Below, in pieces: positions 15,739-25,239 of a stretch of 64,000 bases of DNA (positions within the stretch are counted from its first letter, which is position 1; the number at the start of each line of letters is the position of its first letter). This DNA comes from Dielma fastidiosa. Lineage in GTDB: Bacteria > Bacillota_I > Bacilli_A > Erysipelotrichales > Erysipelotrichaceae. Made by a program: the position numbers and the translations under genes. The notes under the pieces were generated by a model that was not told the DNA's origin, made no database searches, and worked only from the letters and a program-made list of their open reading frames with translations. The stretch is taken from contig NZ_HE578924.1 in the NCBI RefSeq assembly GCF_000313565.1, positions 170,572 through 234,571 of the forward strand. The letters are read 5' to 3'.

Positions 15739-17298
15739 TTATCGTACCAAAATTTTAAATGGCTGCTCACTAGCATACGGATAACCGTCTAGCGGATAAG
15801 TTGAAGGTTTCGGAGGTCTAGTATTTTCGATTGCCATATACATATAACATTCTTCCGGCACTTCATAATAACCTTCACCGTCAGGTTCGATGTCAATGAT
15901 ACTAAGATTTGACGGACGCACGAATCGTACTTGCATTGGTGATGGAAATTCTGAAAAAGGTTTAACTTGAGCACCTTTCTTAACAACTACAACCATATCG
16001 ATCATAAATGCGCCAGCTGCTCTTAGTCGCAGATCCGTTGTATCGAGAGAAAATGCTTTAACCATTTTCCGATTCAAAGAATAGACACAAGCTGCTCGTA
16101 AATCGATGCCATTCGATGACTGACCTTCCGGAAATTGAATTAAGTTGCCGTCAACATTTTTCCATTGATAAGAAAAACCGGTTAGCGTGTTGCTGTATGT
16201 ACCATTAATATAAATAAGCGATGCAGTGATTTCAGGCAGCCACGTACTGTATATCTTTTTCTCATTAGTGTCAACAATGATTTTTTCTTTTAGATAAATA
16301 TAAGCTCCTCGTTTCGTATCGAGATACCATTTAGTATTAGTGCTGCCTTCCGATGATATTGCAATGGAATTACTAGTTTCGTACATAACCAAGCCATCAC
16401 TAGCCACCACTCTATTAGCTGAACGTATAGATGTATTTGAGCTGTTGAATATGGTATTCAGCATGCTTAATTTAGTTAAATATCGATAGTCTTCATCGCT
16501 TGAAACATTTTTATATACTCCCGTTGAAGTATTATATAAAACCATCCGAGTATTCTTTATTCCGGCGTCTGCATTTTTTCCAAATATCATGATTTCGGTT
16601 TCGCTGTATGGAAAGCATCCATATACGCCAGATTCAGTTTGATTATTGCTCGAATTTTGACCGCCTGCATTAAACCCCATATCACCCGTGCTTATGCCTA
16701 ATACAGTCGTTGACTTTGTCGCTGCATCAAATTTCATGATGCTCGTATATGTCGTATTGGCGCTGCTTGATGTTCCGCTATCAGTCCTAGCACCAAACAT
16801 ATATGCAACATTACCAAGCATGCACACAGGCATATACGCCGTGATTTTTCTTGGCATGGCTACCGTCTCTAACGTGTATTTATCGGATTGAGTTAAATCA
16901 ACATATATGTGCAGCAAAGATGTGCTGTCGTTATTTATCATATAAATCTCATCTTTATATGTCATTGCAGCAATAATACTTGATCCTAAATATCCTTTAA
17001 CTGAATAACCTGATAATATCTTTTTAGGTAAAATGTTTTCCCAAGTTTTCAGATCATAAATAGTTATATAAATTGTTGTTGAATCGGAACTTTGACCCAA
17101 GACTATTAAATAATTATCTGTGTAAATATAGTTGCGTAAACTGTCATTGTATGGTTCAACGACTGTTTCATCATTCAAGTTTCTGAATGGACGCAGATTG
17201 CCAGCTTGTGCCAATAGATACCACGGGGATACAAAATCACTAATTAATGATGTACTATTATACCCCCCCCCCGAAATATTTAAACTGTTTTTAATCAT
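15739..17298 (-). CDS. putative receptor-binding/tail-fibre protein with poly-G tract
   Basis: 519 residues, no recognised enzyme domain. Repeated strands with Tyr/Trp and Gly turns (kelch-like spacing: YIYTDNYLIVLGQ, NVAYMFGA, ETEIMIFGK) suggest a beta-propeller-like centre. The C-terminal region (from about 390) is rich in aromatic residues. Codons 9-12 are TCG GGG GGG GGG, a run of ten Gs (17263-17272). Loss of one G brings TAA within ten codons, and gain of one gives an immediate TAA, so tract length switches the protein on or off. Position in the tail-tip cluster supports host recognition (inference). Confidence 0.65.
   Translation of the reverse strand: MIKNSLNISGGGYNSTSLISDFVSPWYLLAQAGNLRPFRNLNDETVVEPYNDSLRNYIYTDNYLIVLGQSSDSTTIYITIYDLKTWENILPKKILSGYSVKGYLGSSIIAAMTYKDEIYMINNDSTSLLHIYVDLTQSDKYTLETVAMPRKITAYMPVCMLGNVAYMFGARTDSGTSSSANTTYTSIMKFDAATKSTTVLGISTGDMGFNAGGQNSSNNQTESGVYGCFPYSETEIMIFGKNADAGIKNTRMVLYNTSTGVYKNVSSDEDYRYLTKLSMLNTIFNSSNTSIRSANRVVASDGLVMYETSNSIAISSEGSTNTKWYLDTKRGAYIYLKEKIIVDTNEKKIYSTWLPEITASLIYINGTYSNTLTGFSYQWKNVDGNLIQFPEGQSSNGIDLRAACVYSLNRKMVKAFSLDTTDLRLRAAGAFMIDMVVVVKKGAQVKPFSEFPSPMQVRFVRPSNLSIIDIEPDGEGYYEVPEECYMYMAIENTRPPKPSTYPLDGYPYASEQPFKILVR
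17263..17272 (-). repeat. G10 homopolymer tract in coding sequence
   Basis: Ten Gs on the coding strand near the start of the putative receptor-binding gene. Tracts of this length mutate by slipped-strand mispairing and act as phase-variation switches in many bacteria. Confidence 0.85.
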
Positions 17299-17322
17299 TC
17301 TGTGATATTTTCTCCTTTCCCA

Positions 17323-17595
17323 TTATACGCCAAGCTCCTGCAAGGCTGACAAATACTGTACTTCGATATTCGTTTCGATCACCATTTCTTCTATTCGGTC
17401 AAGTTGCGTTGGCTGCTGAATAACTTCGACCTCATACCATAATTTTTTATTTTTTATGTCACACTTCCACGTTACAATATGGTTTGAATCATGCTGATAC
17501 GGGCAATCCGGATATCGATCGATCATAAAATAATCACCATTTGGTTGATATGCCGTAAACATTGCAATTCCGTTTACTTCTGATATATAGATCAT
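17323..17595 (-). CDS. tail-tip accessory protein, unknown
   Basis: 90 residues with a beta-rich N-terminal part (MIYISEVNGIAMFTAYQPNGDYFMIDRYPDCPYQHD) and a helical end LDRIEEMVIETNIEVQYLSALQELGV. It follows one receptor-binding candidate and precedes the other. The shared C-terminal motif with 15351-15725 suggests a common docking function. Confidence 0.6.
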   Translation of the reverse strand: MIYISEVNGIAMFTAYQPNGDYFMIDRYPDCPYQHDSNHIVTWKCDIKNKKLWYEVEVIQQPTQLDRIEEMVIETNIEVQYLSALQELGV

Positions 17596-17603
17596 GTTTC
17601 CTC

Positions 17604-18950
17604 CTATTCTGTGCGGATGAATGGATATTGGGCTTCTGTATAACTGCCTCCTCCGATTATAGAATCAATTTTTTTACATGAAGGAAGTGTGAAATACTGT
17701 TCAACATCATAAAGATATATTTTGTTAACTCTGTACTCAATTTTCGTATCATACGACGCAGAATCTAAATAAATAAAATATGGCAGATTTGTTTCTGGCT
17801 CATAATATATGCCAAAATTAAATGAACCACCTGATCCAATCGCTCCTACTTTAGAATAATTATTAAAATCACGACATAGCACATTACCTCCTTGTTTAGT
17901 ATTCTGGAACAAATGTGAACCATGAATTCTATCGAAGTAATACCCATAGTCCGAACTTTCAGTTCCAACTTTTGGTGCTTCCATAATTTCTTCCGTCCAA
18001 TTAAACAAATCTTTACTTTTACTAACATAGCATTCAGTTTGAGTTGCTGAAGTCTTAATACAAACGTATTCCTGCGTATTGTCATTATAAAAAATTTTAT
18101 CTTGACTAAAATGACTGCTAGTTAAACCGATTTCGTTACCATCAACATAGGTATAATCATCATTTAATATTCTATACATTCCATTAAACATGCCGCCAAT
18201 CATAAACTTATTGCCATTCTTAATTTCTGAGATAACTGAAGTGTTAGCTAAGGTGCTTATATCTATTTCATCCCAGTTTCGCATGCTTTGCTCTGTGTTT
18301 GTAGGATCTTTTGTTAATAAAGTAGGTGTTCCACAATTAAAATACAGCATAAATCGACCACCGAATGAAAAAGCCTTCAGTGTCATCTTGCTGTATGAAG
18401 TATTTTTAGGATGATCAATGCTATTGGATGACCAAGTCTTTCCTCCATCAGTAGAACATATGTATCCTACATAACCGCTGCTGTTATAAGTTGTTGTACT
18501 TGTATGGAAAACGATTATGCAATCTCCAATAATAACCGGTGTTTTACCATAATAATCATATTGTGTACTTACCTTTTTACATGTGTTAGTTTCAAAAGTT
18601 AAGCCTCCATCATGCGATATATATGTAGTGATATCAGAATTATAACTAGCATTTCGCTTTATACCTATAATAGCTAAATCGTTTTTATAACTAGCAACTA
18701 CCAACGAACTTTTATAATCTGTACTGTAATGATCGACCGCTAATTCACACAGGCGTATTGCTCCGTATGTTGGTTTTACATACAGACTGGTAAACTTTTT
18801 TTCAATGGATGGATAGTCACTTCTTTTAAGAGTTGCACCATCAATTTTTAAATATTCAGGATGTTCAATCGTTAAGTCTTCGCAGCTCATAACGACATCT
18901 CCAGGATATCCAGCTGATTCAAAATCAAATACATTTTTACCCTGCAACAT
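17604..18950 (-). CDS. receptor-binding protein with sialidase-like Asp-box repeats
   Basis: 448 residues. Asp-box motifs of the BNR/sialidase type appear at YISHDGGLTFE and CSTDGGKTWSS, and further degenerate blades (YVSKSKDLFNWTE) imply a six-bladed propeller. I see no full set of sialidase catalytic arginines, so glycan binding is safer to claim than hydrolysis. The N-terminus (MLQGKNVFDFESAGYPGDVVMSCEDL) is probably the tail attachment part. It overlaps the upstream baseplate gene by 14 bp. Confidence 0.7.
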   Translation of the reverse strand: MLQGKNVFDFESAGYPGDVVMSCEDLTIEHPEYLKIDGATLKRSDYPSIEKKFTSLYVKPTYGAIRLCELAVDHYSTDYKSSLVVASYKNDLAIIGIKRNASYNSDITTYISHDGGLTFETNTCKKVSTQYDYYGKTPVIIGDCIIVFHTSTTTYNSSGYVGYICSTDGGKTWSSNSIDHPKNTSYSKMTLKAFSFGGRFMLYFNCGTPTLLTKDPTNTEQSMRNWDEIDISTLANTSVISEIKNGNKFMIGGMFNGMYRILNDDYTYVDGNEIGLTSSHFSQDKIFYNDNTQEYVCIKTSATQTECYVSKSKDLFNWTEEIMEAPKVGTESSDYGYYFDRIHGSHLFQNTKQGGNVLCRDFNNYSKVGAIGSGGSFNFGIYYEPETNLPYFIYLDSASYDTKIEYRVNKIYLYDVEQYFTLPSCKKIDSIIGGGSYTEAQYPFIRTE

Positions 18951-19902
18951 AATTTAACCTCTCAATCTTTATGCTAATATGAATATCATCTATTGGTTTA
19001 ATACCTGAAGCTTTAATGACTATCTTTCCATCTTGTTTGTCGTCAATGCTTGAAATTCTTGCGTTTGTAAGCAATTTCTGTTCAGCTTTATCCATATCTG
19101 GCTCAGCAATCAGCTCCCAATATGACCCAAGATATGTATAACGGCTATCATAAATCGTATAAGTATATCCGTCTTCTGTTTCGGCCCAATTTTCAGCTTT
19201 CAAAACATATGGTTCAATTTTGGGGTATGTTTTTAATTCATTGATTAATCCCAATAAGTAAGTGGCTTGATCTGTATCCAGTAAATTACGAATATCATTA
19301 AATAGATCCTCAGCGCGAGCATATGTTTGCTGCACAAATGCATCGTAAGCTATTTGATATTGTTTAAAAAATGCCGTTGAATTGATGCTATCAATCAATC
19401 CGGTAACCCATCCACAAGCTTCTTCATCACCTCTAAAATCGGTAATGTCCGCTTGTTGTATCTTATCTACTCCGCTGCGCACATAAACCTCAGCGAGCTT
19501 TAAGTCATAGTAATCATCATTTCTAACGATTTCAGGTGGCACCGGTGCATCTGACAACTCCCCTTTAACGACAATCGTGGTAATCATACGGTCGATTTTA
19601 TTTAAACGATTTACCACTATGTCAATGCGATCCTGCGCTATATCTGAGTTAGCGATGCGCATTTTCTTTACACCATCTTTATTATCGTTCTGGTATCCGT
19701 GTCCCTCAATGATTGAGCGGCCGTCCATTAACGATATAAACATGTTTTCGTCAAGAGATAAAACCATCAAGCCATCACCTTGACTTGCAAAGATTCCATT
19801 TCTAAAAAATGGTTTGAAGTGGTTAGCGAAATCATCCGCATAATAGAGCCGATCGGGTACGCCGTCATTGAGTTGTGCATCAAATGGAAAATATTTTTCC
19901 AT
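18937..19902 (-). CDS. upper baseplate/tail protein, BppU-like
   Basis: 321 residues. The N-terminal part contains the FRNGIFASQGDGLMVLSLDENMFISLMDGRSIIEGHGY segment and a RIDIVVNRLNKIDR stretch, typical of structural proteins that sit between the tail-associated protein and the fibres in siphoviruses. The C-terminal part (about 220-321) is a beta-rich wing. Probably anchors the receptor-binding proteins. Confidence 0.65.
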   Translation of the reverse strand: MEKYFPFDAQLNDGVPDRLYYADDFANHFKPFFRNGIFASQGDGLMVLSLDENMFISLMDGRSIIEGHGYQNDNKDGVKKMRIANSDIAQDRIDIVVNRLNKIDRMITTIVVKGELSDAPVPPEIVRNDDYYDLKLAEVYVRSGVDKIQQADITDFRGDEEACGWVTGLIDSINSTAFFKQYQIAYDAFVQQTYARAEDLFNDIRNLLDTDQATYLLGLINELKTYPKIEPYVLKAENWAETEDGYTYTIYDSRYTYLGSYWELIAEPDMDKAEQKLLTNARISSIDDKQDGKIVIKASGIKPIDDIHISIKIERLNYVAG

Positions 19903-19906
19903 CCCA

Positions 19907-20893
19907 TCACCTTCCTTTCTTTTTTAGCTTGTCAAATATTGTCGGAATACTATCACCGAACGTAGTAGTCCTAGTTATCGTATCAGTACAATAAAAGGAA
20001 ACCTCTAACAAAGGCCTTTGAGCAATCAGATTACTCTCGTAATCTTCAAATGTCACGACATCACCAAGTTTATAATCCCTGCCATACTGATAGAGTTCAT
20101 TATCAATAACCTCAAACTCGGCACTTATCAGCGGCTTGCTGTCTGCAAGCCGCTCATCAATCACTGTTATGTCTGCCCCCTCTACGATAAACTCACGTCG
20201 TTCAATGCCAGCAGCAGCGCCTTTACTTGTTAGCACGCCATCATTGTTAAGGTAGCCAACATTTTTGGTGTCCTGTTGCTGTTGATAAACATCTTTGTTG
20301 GAGATGTTGTTGTTGCGGTCAGAAAAGATTACATCATCAGTCTTATCCTCACCCTGAATAAGTCTAAAGCTGTACAACTCTTCTTCAGGTATATAATCAA
20401 TCGTATAGCCTAATTCTGCCCTTGATAAAGCCGTATTGACCGTCTCAGCTACTTCCATATTCTCCAGTGTATATTCAACTGCTGGGGATGTTTCTATGCC
20501 TTGTGCGTTAAATACAAATCCGTCAACCTTTCTGTCCATGTCTTCCGGATTTATAAAAGTATCATTAAGCAGTGTTTCTACCTGACTTTCATAACTTGCG
20601 TTTGTTTTAAACGTCACCGCCTTAATTACTCTGCGGCTAAGCAGTGAGTTTATATGCAGCCCTGATATCTCATAAGTATTAGCACCATCATCGCTAAATA
20701 CATGAATATTTTCAACAATGAAAGCATCATCACCAATCATTAAAATGTCATTTTGAAAAAAAGACCTTGCCACATCACCATCATTAAGCGTTAACGTGAA
20801 TGTGCCGGCACCGCGATGCTTCAGTACATATTCAAGCGACAAATAAGCCGCAATAATCTCCACAAGCTTAAAATTTCTATATAAGTACATCAT
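19907..20893 (-). CDS. siphovirus Gp37-like tail-associated protein
   Basis: 328 residues, starting with the YRNFKLVEIIAAYLSLEYVLKHRGAGTFTLTL fold of Gp37-like/Tal proteins that close the tail tube and form the tail hub. Its start overlaps the distal-tail-protein stop by 4 bp. No lysin domain is fused at the C-terminus. Confidence 0.75.
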   Translation of the reverse strand: MMYLYRNFKLVEIIAAYLSLEYVLKHRGAGTFTLTLNDGDVARSFFQNDILMIGDDAFIVENIHVFSDDGANTYEISGLHINSLLSRRVIKAVTFKTNASYESQVETLLNDTFINPEDMDRKVDGFVFNAQGIETSPAVEYTLENMEVAETVNTALSRAELGYTIDYIPEEELYSFRLIQGEDKTDDVIFSDRNNNISNKDVYQQQQDTKNVGYLNNDGVLTSKGAAAGIERREFIVEGADITVIDERLADSKPLISAEFEVIDNELYQYGRDYKLGDVVTFEDYESNLIAQRPLLEVSFYCTDTITRTTTFGDSIPTIFDKLKKKGR

Positions 20894-21726
20894 AAGTAAA
20901 GTGGTCTGTACGTTACGATTACATCAAGGTTCGTAACGTTCCTTTCTGCATTGTATTCAACTTCATTTAATCCAACATCAAGGTTATAAAACTCGGTTTC
21001 CTTACGTTTTAATATAGTGCTGTCTTTTTGCTCGTTTAGATAAATAACCGGTGATTGCCCAAGCATGTCAACAGTGATTAAGTCACCTTTTGCCATCTCA
21101 TAGTTAAGGCGGATATACTTATCACCCTTTTTGATATAAGGGTTGCTGACGGTACCGCCAGATGCCTTAAAGGTTACTTTAAATCCACAGTCAACATCGC
21201 CGATGTTGTCAATGTTACTGACCAGTGAGTTACGACGTAACCCAAAACTCATGCCACCAATAAAAGTGATTGGAAAAGATAAAGTTGCCTCAACAAAAGC
21301 CAGATATTCAGTGCGCGGTACATCCTGCCAAAAAGGTGCATGCGCCACAAAATCAAGCATGACCGTGCCATACCCACCGTTGTGTTTTATAACCGGTGTC
21401 GTTTCCAGTTTTACTTTTATCTCTCGTTCGGAATTTTTTGTAATGTGCTTTAAAGTGCCGGTGTAGCGTGGGTTAAATATTCTTTTTAACTCTCGTTCAA
21501 ATTCGATGGTTTTTAAATTGACTTGATAAAAGCAGTCAACACTAATCGGTCTTGTATCAAACGTCTGGGATACAAGTGTTTCACCGTCTTGGTTTGAATT
21601 TTTGACAGTGTTATAAGTCACTGACAATTCATCAGTAAAACTTTTACAAATGAGGTTGGAGAACCAGCTTATCTCGACTGATTCCCCTCTCTCATTGGTG
21701 TAAATTAATTTTTCACTTTTTAACAT
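20890..21726 (-). CDS. distal tail protein (Dit)
   Basis: 278 residues. MLKSEKLIYTNERGESVEISW, the DTRPISVDCFYQV region and YTGTLKHITKNSEREIKVKLE are characteristic of phage Dit/SPP1 gp19.1-like proteins that ring the tail end. ATG 21726 (GGGGG site upstream, 3 bp after the tape-measure stop codon begins) is preferred to an in-frame ATG at 21822 inside the tape-measure gene. Confidence 0.8.
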   Translation of the reverse strand: MLKSEKLIYTNERGESVEISWFSNLICKSFTDELSVTYNTVKNSNQDGETLVSQTFDTRPISVDCFYQVNLKTIEFERELKRIFNPRYTGTLKHITKNSEREIKVKLETTPVIKHNGGYGTVMLDFVAHAPFWQDVPRTEYLAFVEATLSFPITFIGGMSFGLRRNSLVSNIDNIGDVDCGFKVTFKASGGTVSNPYIKKGDKYIRLNYEMAKGDLITVDMLGQSPVIYLNEQKDSTILKRKETEFYNLDVGLNEVEYNAERNVTNLDVIVTYRPLYL

Positions 21727-21727
21727 T

Positions 21728-24121
21728 CTAAACCCCCAACGCAAGTTTCTTAAGTTCCCTTGCCGTCTTTCGAGCCATGCCGGCTTCATCAAGCTTATCG
21801 GTGTAAATGTTTTGAGTAACACTAATGCCGCCCTTTCCAGATCCGTTGCGGATTTCTTCCGCCTGCTTAGCTGGAACGATCATTTCACCCTTATGTACGA
21901 TTGCACGATAGCCATCAAACGGTACATTCCATAGTCCTGCGGCATGGCTACCATCAGCATCTCGACCGTTCTTTGACCCTGAGCCACCGGCCATCTCATC
22001 ATTTGCTGACCGCCAAAACATCAACTTATCTAACAGCCAATTTACTTTTTCAGATACCCAACTGCTTAAATCGTTCCAAATTGACTTCATACCTTCCCAT
22101 ACATTTTGAAAAAGCTTTTTACCGGCATTTAAAAAGTCAGATGCAAATCCAACAATATCATTGAGTATATTTTGAATTTTATTGACGATCCATTCTACAA
22201 TCTTCCCGAATATTTCCATAATGCCGTCGAACATTACAGCAAACAAGTTACAGATACCATTCACTATATCTCCGACGAGCTGCTGCAAGGCAATCCACAA
22301 GCCTTCCCAGTCACCACTGAATAAGGCTATGAACACCTCAACTAAATCCATGATTATTTTTAGAGCGGTATCGATGATTACTTTAATACCATCAAACACA
22401 AAAGAAAAATTCTCCTGAATGAACTGGAGAATTTCGCTGATTCTTTGTTTTATTAATTCCCATAACTGAAGGATATTGTCTCGGAACTCTTCGTTTGTGT
22501 TCCACAAATACAAGAACGCTGCTACAAGCGCGCCGATTGCTGCAATGATAGCAAGTATCGGTGCTGCCGGCAACGAGATAGCACCAGCAAGGCTAGGAAA
22601 AAGCTTGTTAACAAGTGGCGTAATATTCGATATCAGCTTGCCAAACATTCCAGACAACCCCGAAACCGCGATAAATGCGGGGCCGATGGCCGCCACGATA
22701 CCACCAATTAATATAATGATTTTCTGAGCACCTTTCGGCATGCTGTTAAATCTATCCATGAGCAGTTTGAATTTATCTGCTAATGACTTTAAAATCGGTC
22801 CGATTGTTTTAGCGATAATCTCCCCTAAATCGTGCAACGCAAGCTGAAACGTTTGCATTGCAAGCTGCGTATCGTCAACCTCATCAACTATCATGCCATA
22901 AGTTCCCTCTAGTGTGCCTTGAGAGTTAACTAATTCATTAATGAAATCCTGATACTCAAATTTACCTTGAGCGATTGCATCTTTTAATTCCGGGCCAGCC
23001 TTGTTGCCAAATGTTTCCATTGCTAAAGATATGGCATCAACGTCATTGCCGGCATCCGCTAACGATTTGATTTCGTTAACTACATTACCGATTTCTGCCT
23101 TTGCATCTTTACCATCATTTGTAAAGCTTACAACGGCTTTTTTCATGCCGGCAAGAGCTGACTCGACATTGACACCTTCCACTTCCCACTTAGCAAGCAT
23201 TCCGATAGCTTCATCATTTGCAAAGCCTAATTCTTTGAGTGCTGCACCATTTTTTGTATAGCCGTCTGCCAGCGATAAAACATCTTTGCCAGATATCTGC
23301 GCTGCCTTTGATAGCATGTCTAAGGTTTTTCCATAGTCCTCAGTCGGGATATCGGCATTTTTCATCATTCGTGTTACCGACTGAATACCGCTGACTACAT
23401 CGACACCATTGATTTTACTAAATTGTAAGGCCAGTATAGACGCGTTTTCCAGTTCATCACCGTTTAATCCTAATCGCGTGTTTAATTCACCGACCGCACC
23501 GCCGATATTAGCAAAGTCATCGGGTATCTGCTGAGCCACATTCTCATAGACATTTTGTAGCTGTTTTGCTTGTTCGCCAGTTGCACCGGTCGCAGTCATT
23601 ATACGGTCTAAACCTTCATCGACTGCGTTCATGGCTGCGATACTTCCGGCAGCAATGCCGGCCATCGCCGCTGTCACTGGCAACATGGCATTGCCTAGTT
23701 CACCGGTCTTTTTGCTGAATGCTTCAACATGGACTCCCATCTTCTCAAGTGTCACATTACAGTTTTTTAGCTGATTTTCATAGCTTTCAAGTTTGCTTTT
23801 TGTCTTTACGATTTCATCTTGTAGGTCTCTGAATTCCTTACTGTCAACATTGCCCTGTTCGGCTACCATCTTTTTTTGTGCATCTGTCAGTGCATTTAGT
23901 TTAGATTTTGTTGTTTCTACCTGCTCACCTAATAGCTTTTGCTTACGCTCTAAAAGTTCAGTATTTGATGGATCGAGTTTTAATAAGTTTTGGACATTAC
24001 GCAGTTCTCTTTGAGTGTTGGATAAATCCTTGTTAACGTCTTTTAGGCTCTTGGTTATACCGTTGGTATCAGCACCCAATACAACGGTGATACCTTCAAC
24101 CTTACTCGCCAATGCCACCAC
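21728..24121 (-). CDS. tail tape measure protein
   Basis: 797 residues. N-terminal coiled coil (about 25-125, rich in K/L/E), the tape-measure core with AMNAVDEGLDRIMTATGATGEQAKQL, hydrophobic helices around 455-550, amphipathic helical repeats (IWNDLSSWVSEKVNWLLDKLMFW) and a C-terminal RAIVHKGEMIVPA motif typical of the family. Length is compatible with a tail of about 110-120 nm at 1.5 angstrom per residue (inference). Confidence 0.92.
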   Translation of the reverse strand: MVALASKVEGITVVLGADTNGITKSLKDVNKDLSNTQRELRNVQNLLKLDPSNTELLERKQKLLGEQVETTKSKLNALTDAQKKMVAEQGNVDSKEFRDLQDEIVKTKSKLESYENQLKNCNVTLEKMGVHVEAFSKKTGELGNAMLPVTAAMAGIAAGSIAAMNAVDEGLDRIMTATGATGEQAKQLQNVYENVAQQIPDDFANIGGAVGELNTRLGLNGDELENASILALQFSKINGVDVVSGIQSVTRMMKNADIPTEDYGKTLDMLSKAAQISGKDVLSLADGYTKNGAALKELGFANDEAIGMLAKWEVEGVNVESALAGMKKAVVSFTNDGKDAKAEIGNVVNEIKSLADAGNDVDAISLAMETFGNKAGPELKDAIAQGKFEYQDFINELVNSQGTLEGTYGMIVDEVDDTQLAMQTFQLALHDLGEIIAKTIGPILKSLADKFKLLMDRFNSMPKGAQKIIILIGGIVAAIGPAFIAVSGLSGMFGKLISNITPLVNKLFPSLAGAISLPAAPILAIIAAIGALVAAFLYLWNTNEEFRDNILQLWELIKQRISEILQFIQENFSFVFDGIKVIIDTALKIIMDLVEVFIALFSGDWEGLWIALQQLVGDIVNGICNLFAVMFDGIMEIFGKIVEWIVNKIQNILNDIVGFASDFLNAGKKLFQNVWEGMKSIWNDLSSWVSEKVNWLLDKLMFWRSANDEMAGGSGSKNGRDADGSHAAGLWNVPFDGYRAIVHKGEMIVPAKQAEEIRNGSGKGGISVTQNIYTDKLDEAGMARKTARELKKLALGV

Positions 24122-24382
24122 CTCCCTTTATCGCTCTTTCTACTGCTTCATAATCTGTATCAACAATTTCTAACCGTTTGGCATTCTCCAAATATTCTTG
24201 CCCTGCTTCTGTCTTTTCCAGATTATAGATAAAGGCATCACGCTGGTAGAGCAAAAATTCATCAATGCGCAAATCCCATAATTGCAAAAAGTTTAGTCCA
24301 GTATAATCGCTGACAATTTTAAAATTAAGTGTAGAAATATCATATCCCTCACTATCCTTATCGGTAGGATAATAAGGGATTT
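24102..24382 (-). CDS. tail assembly chaperone, -1 frameshift extension (GT)
   Basis: An open frame that continues the upstream chaperone after a -1 shift at CCCAAAC (24386-24392). The added part reads KIPYYPTDKDSEGYD... and ends GGGGIGE, about 95 residues with the LWDLRIDEFLLYQRDAF segment. It has no ribosome-binding site of its own in front of the long frame, as expected for a frameshift product. It overlaps the tape-measure start by 20 bp. In lambda-type tails the G and GT proteins load the tape measure and recruit tail tube protein. Confidence 0.8.
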
Positions 24383-24685
24383 TTAGTTTGGGTCATTGGC
24401 TACCTCACCAACAAATTCTACATACGATTTAATAAATTCAAACAAGTTGTCCATTGAAAAAATCGCAATGTCAGTTTCTTTCACTGTTCGCTTACCCTTG
24501 TTGTTTCTTAGAATTTTCAATACCAGCTGCTTGATGTCACTCATCTTCATTTTTTCTTTATCAAACGATTCTAATTCTTCAAGTAAATTAAGTTGTGGCG
24601 GCAATAACAGCAGCGTATATTTATCACTGATTTTTACTTTAAGTGTCCGCTCGTTGTTATGTGTAAAATCAAAAAATCGATCCAT
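24383..24685 (-). CDS. tail assembly chaperone (G-like)
   Basis: 100 residues (MDRFFDFTHNNERTLKVKISDKYTLLLLPPQ...), the short chaperone made when ribosomes do not shift. Stop codon TAA lies directly after the CCCAAAC slippery site. Position between the major tail protein and the tape measure is diagnostic. The stop of the major tail gene overlaps its start. Confidence 0.85.
   Translation of the reverse strand: MDRFFDFTHNNERTLKVKISDKYTLLLLPPQLNLLEELESFDKEKMKMSDIKQLVLKILRNNKGKRTVKETDIAIFSMDNLFEFIKSYVEFVGEVANDPN
24386..24392 (-). promoter_or_regulatory. -1 ribosomal frameshift site CCCAAAC
   Basis: C CCA AAC in the zero frame of the chaperone gene, followed immediately by TAA. The -1 frame is open for about 95 codons beyond it. 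This is a standard heptamer for tail chaperone frameshifting. Confidence 0.85.
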
Positions 24686-25236
24686 TATGCTGCCACCTCT
24701 ACTTTATTGCCTAATTGCAATTTTATTTTAGTTCCGGCATCATCAAGCGCTTCACCTTTTACCTCTAAATCAACGACTGTCGCGCCATCTTGCTTAAACG
24801 CTAGTTCAAATCCTTTTTGGTTAACACCTACCACAGTTGCCCGCACTGGGCGCAAAGGGTTGCTGTTAACAAAATGAAATAGGTGTGTCTTACCATCGTG
24901 ATTTCCTACGCCGCCGATCAGCACCGTTTCGACACCATCTTTTTCTGAAACTCTTGCGGTCGAAGTTAGCAGTTTGAAGGTATCACCAATTAAAGTCATC
25001 AAGCCACTCTTAAAAATAGCTTCATCAGAGTTGAAGATGACTACCGTTACTTCGTTGAGGTCACTCGTTTCTTCGTTGAGTGTTGGTGTGTATGTTACGG
25101 TGGCACCACCTTTAATTGCACCTACAAGGTTTTCTTCTGTTTCAATTTCTTCATTTTCAGGTATAACGCCTGTAAATTCTTTGTGATACAGCTTTCCACT
25201 GCCAAGTATTACATCCTTTTTCTTAGGTTTGCTCAT
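24685..25236 (-). CDS. major tail (tube) protein
   Basis: 183 residues, beta-rich, starting MSKPKKKDVILGSGKLYHKEF with TYTPTLNEETSDLN and a C-terminal FELAFKQDGATVVDLEVKGEALDD pattern common in TP901-type tube proteins. First gene of the tail operon after the connectors. Confidence 0.8.
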   Translation of the reverse strand: MSKPKKKDVILGSGKLYHKEFTGVIPENEEIETEENLVGAIKGGATVTYTPTLNEETSDLNEVTVVIFNSDEAIFKSGLMTLIGDTFKLLTSTARVSEKDGVETVLIGGVGNHDGKTHLFHFVNSNPLRPVRATVVGVNQKGFELAFKQDGATVVDLEVKGEALDDAGTKIKLQLGNKVEVAA

Positions 25237-25239
25237 GTT

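Noticed and set aside
17604-18950. True sialidase activity
   Set aside because: Asp boxes are visible but the catalytic arginine triad and nucleophile Tyr context are not convincing; only binding is claimed.
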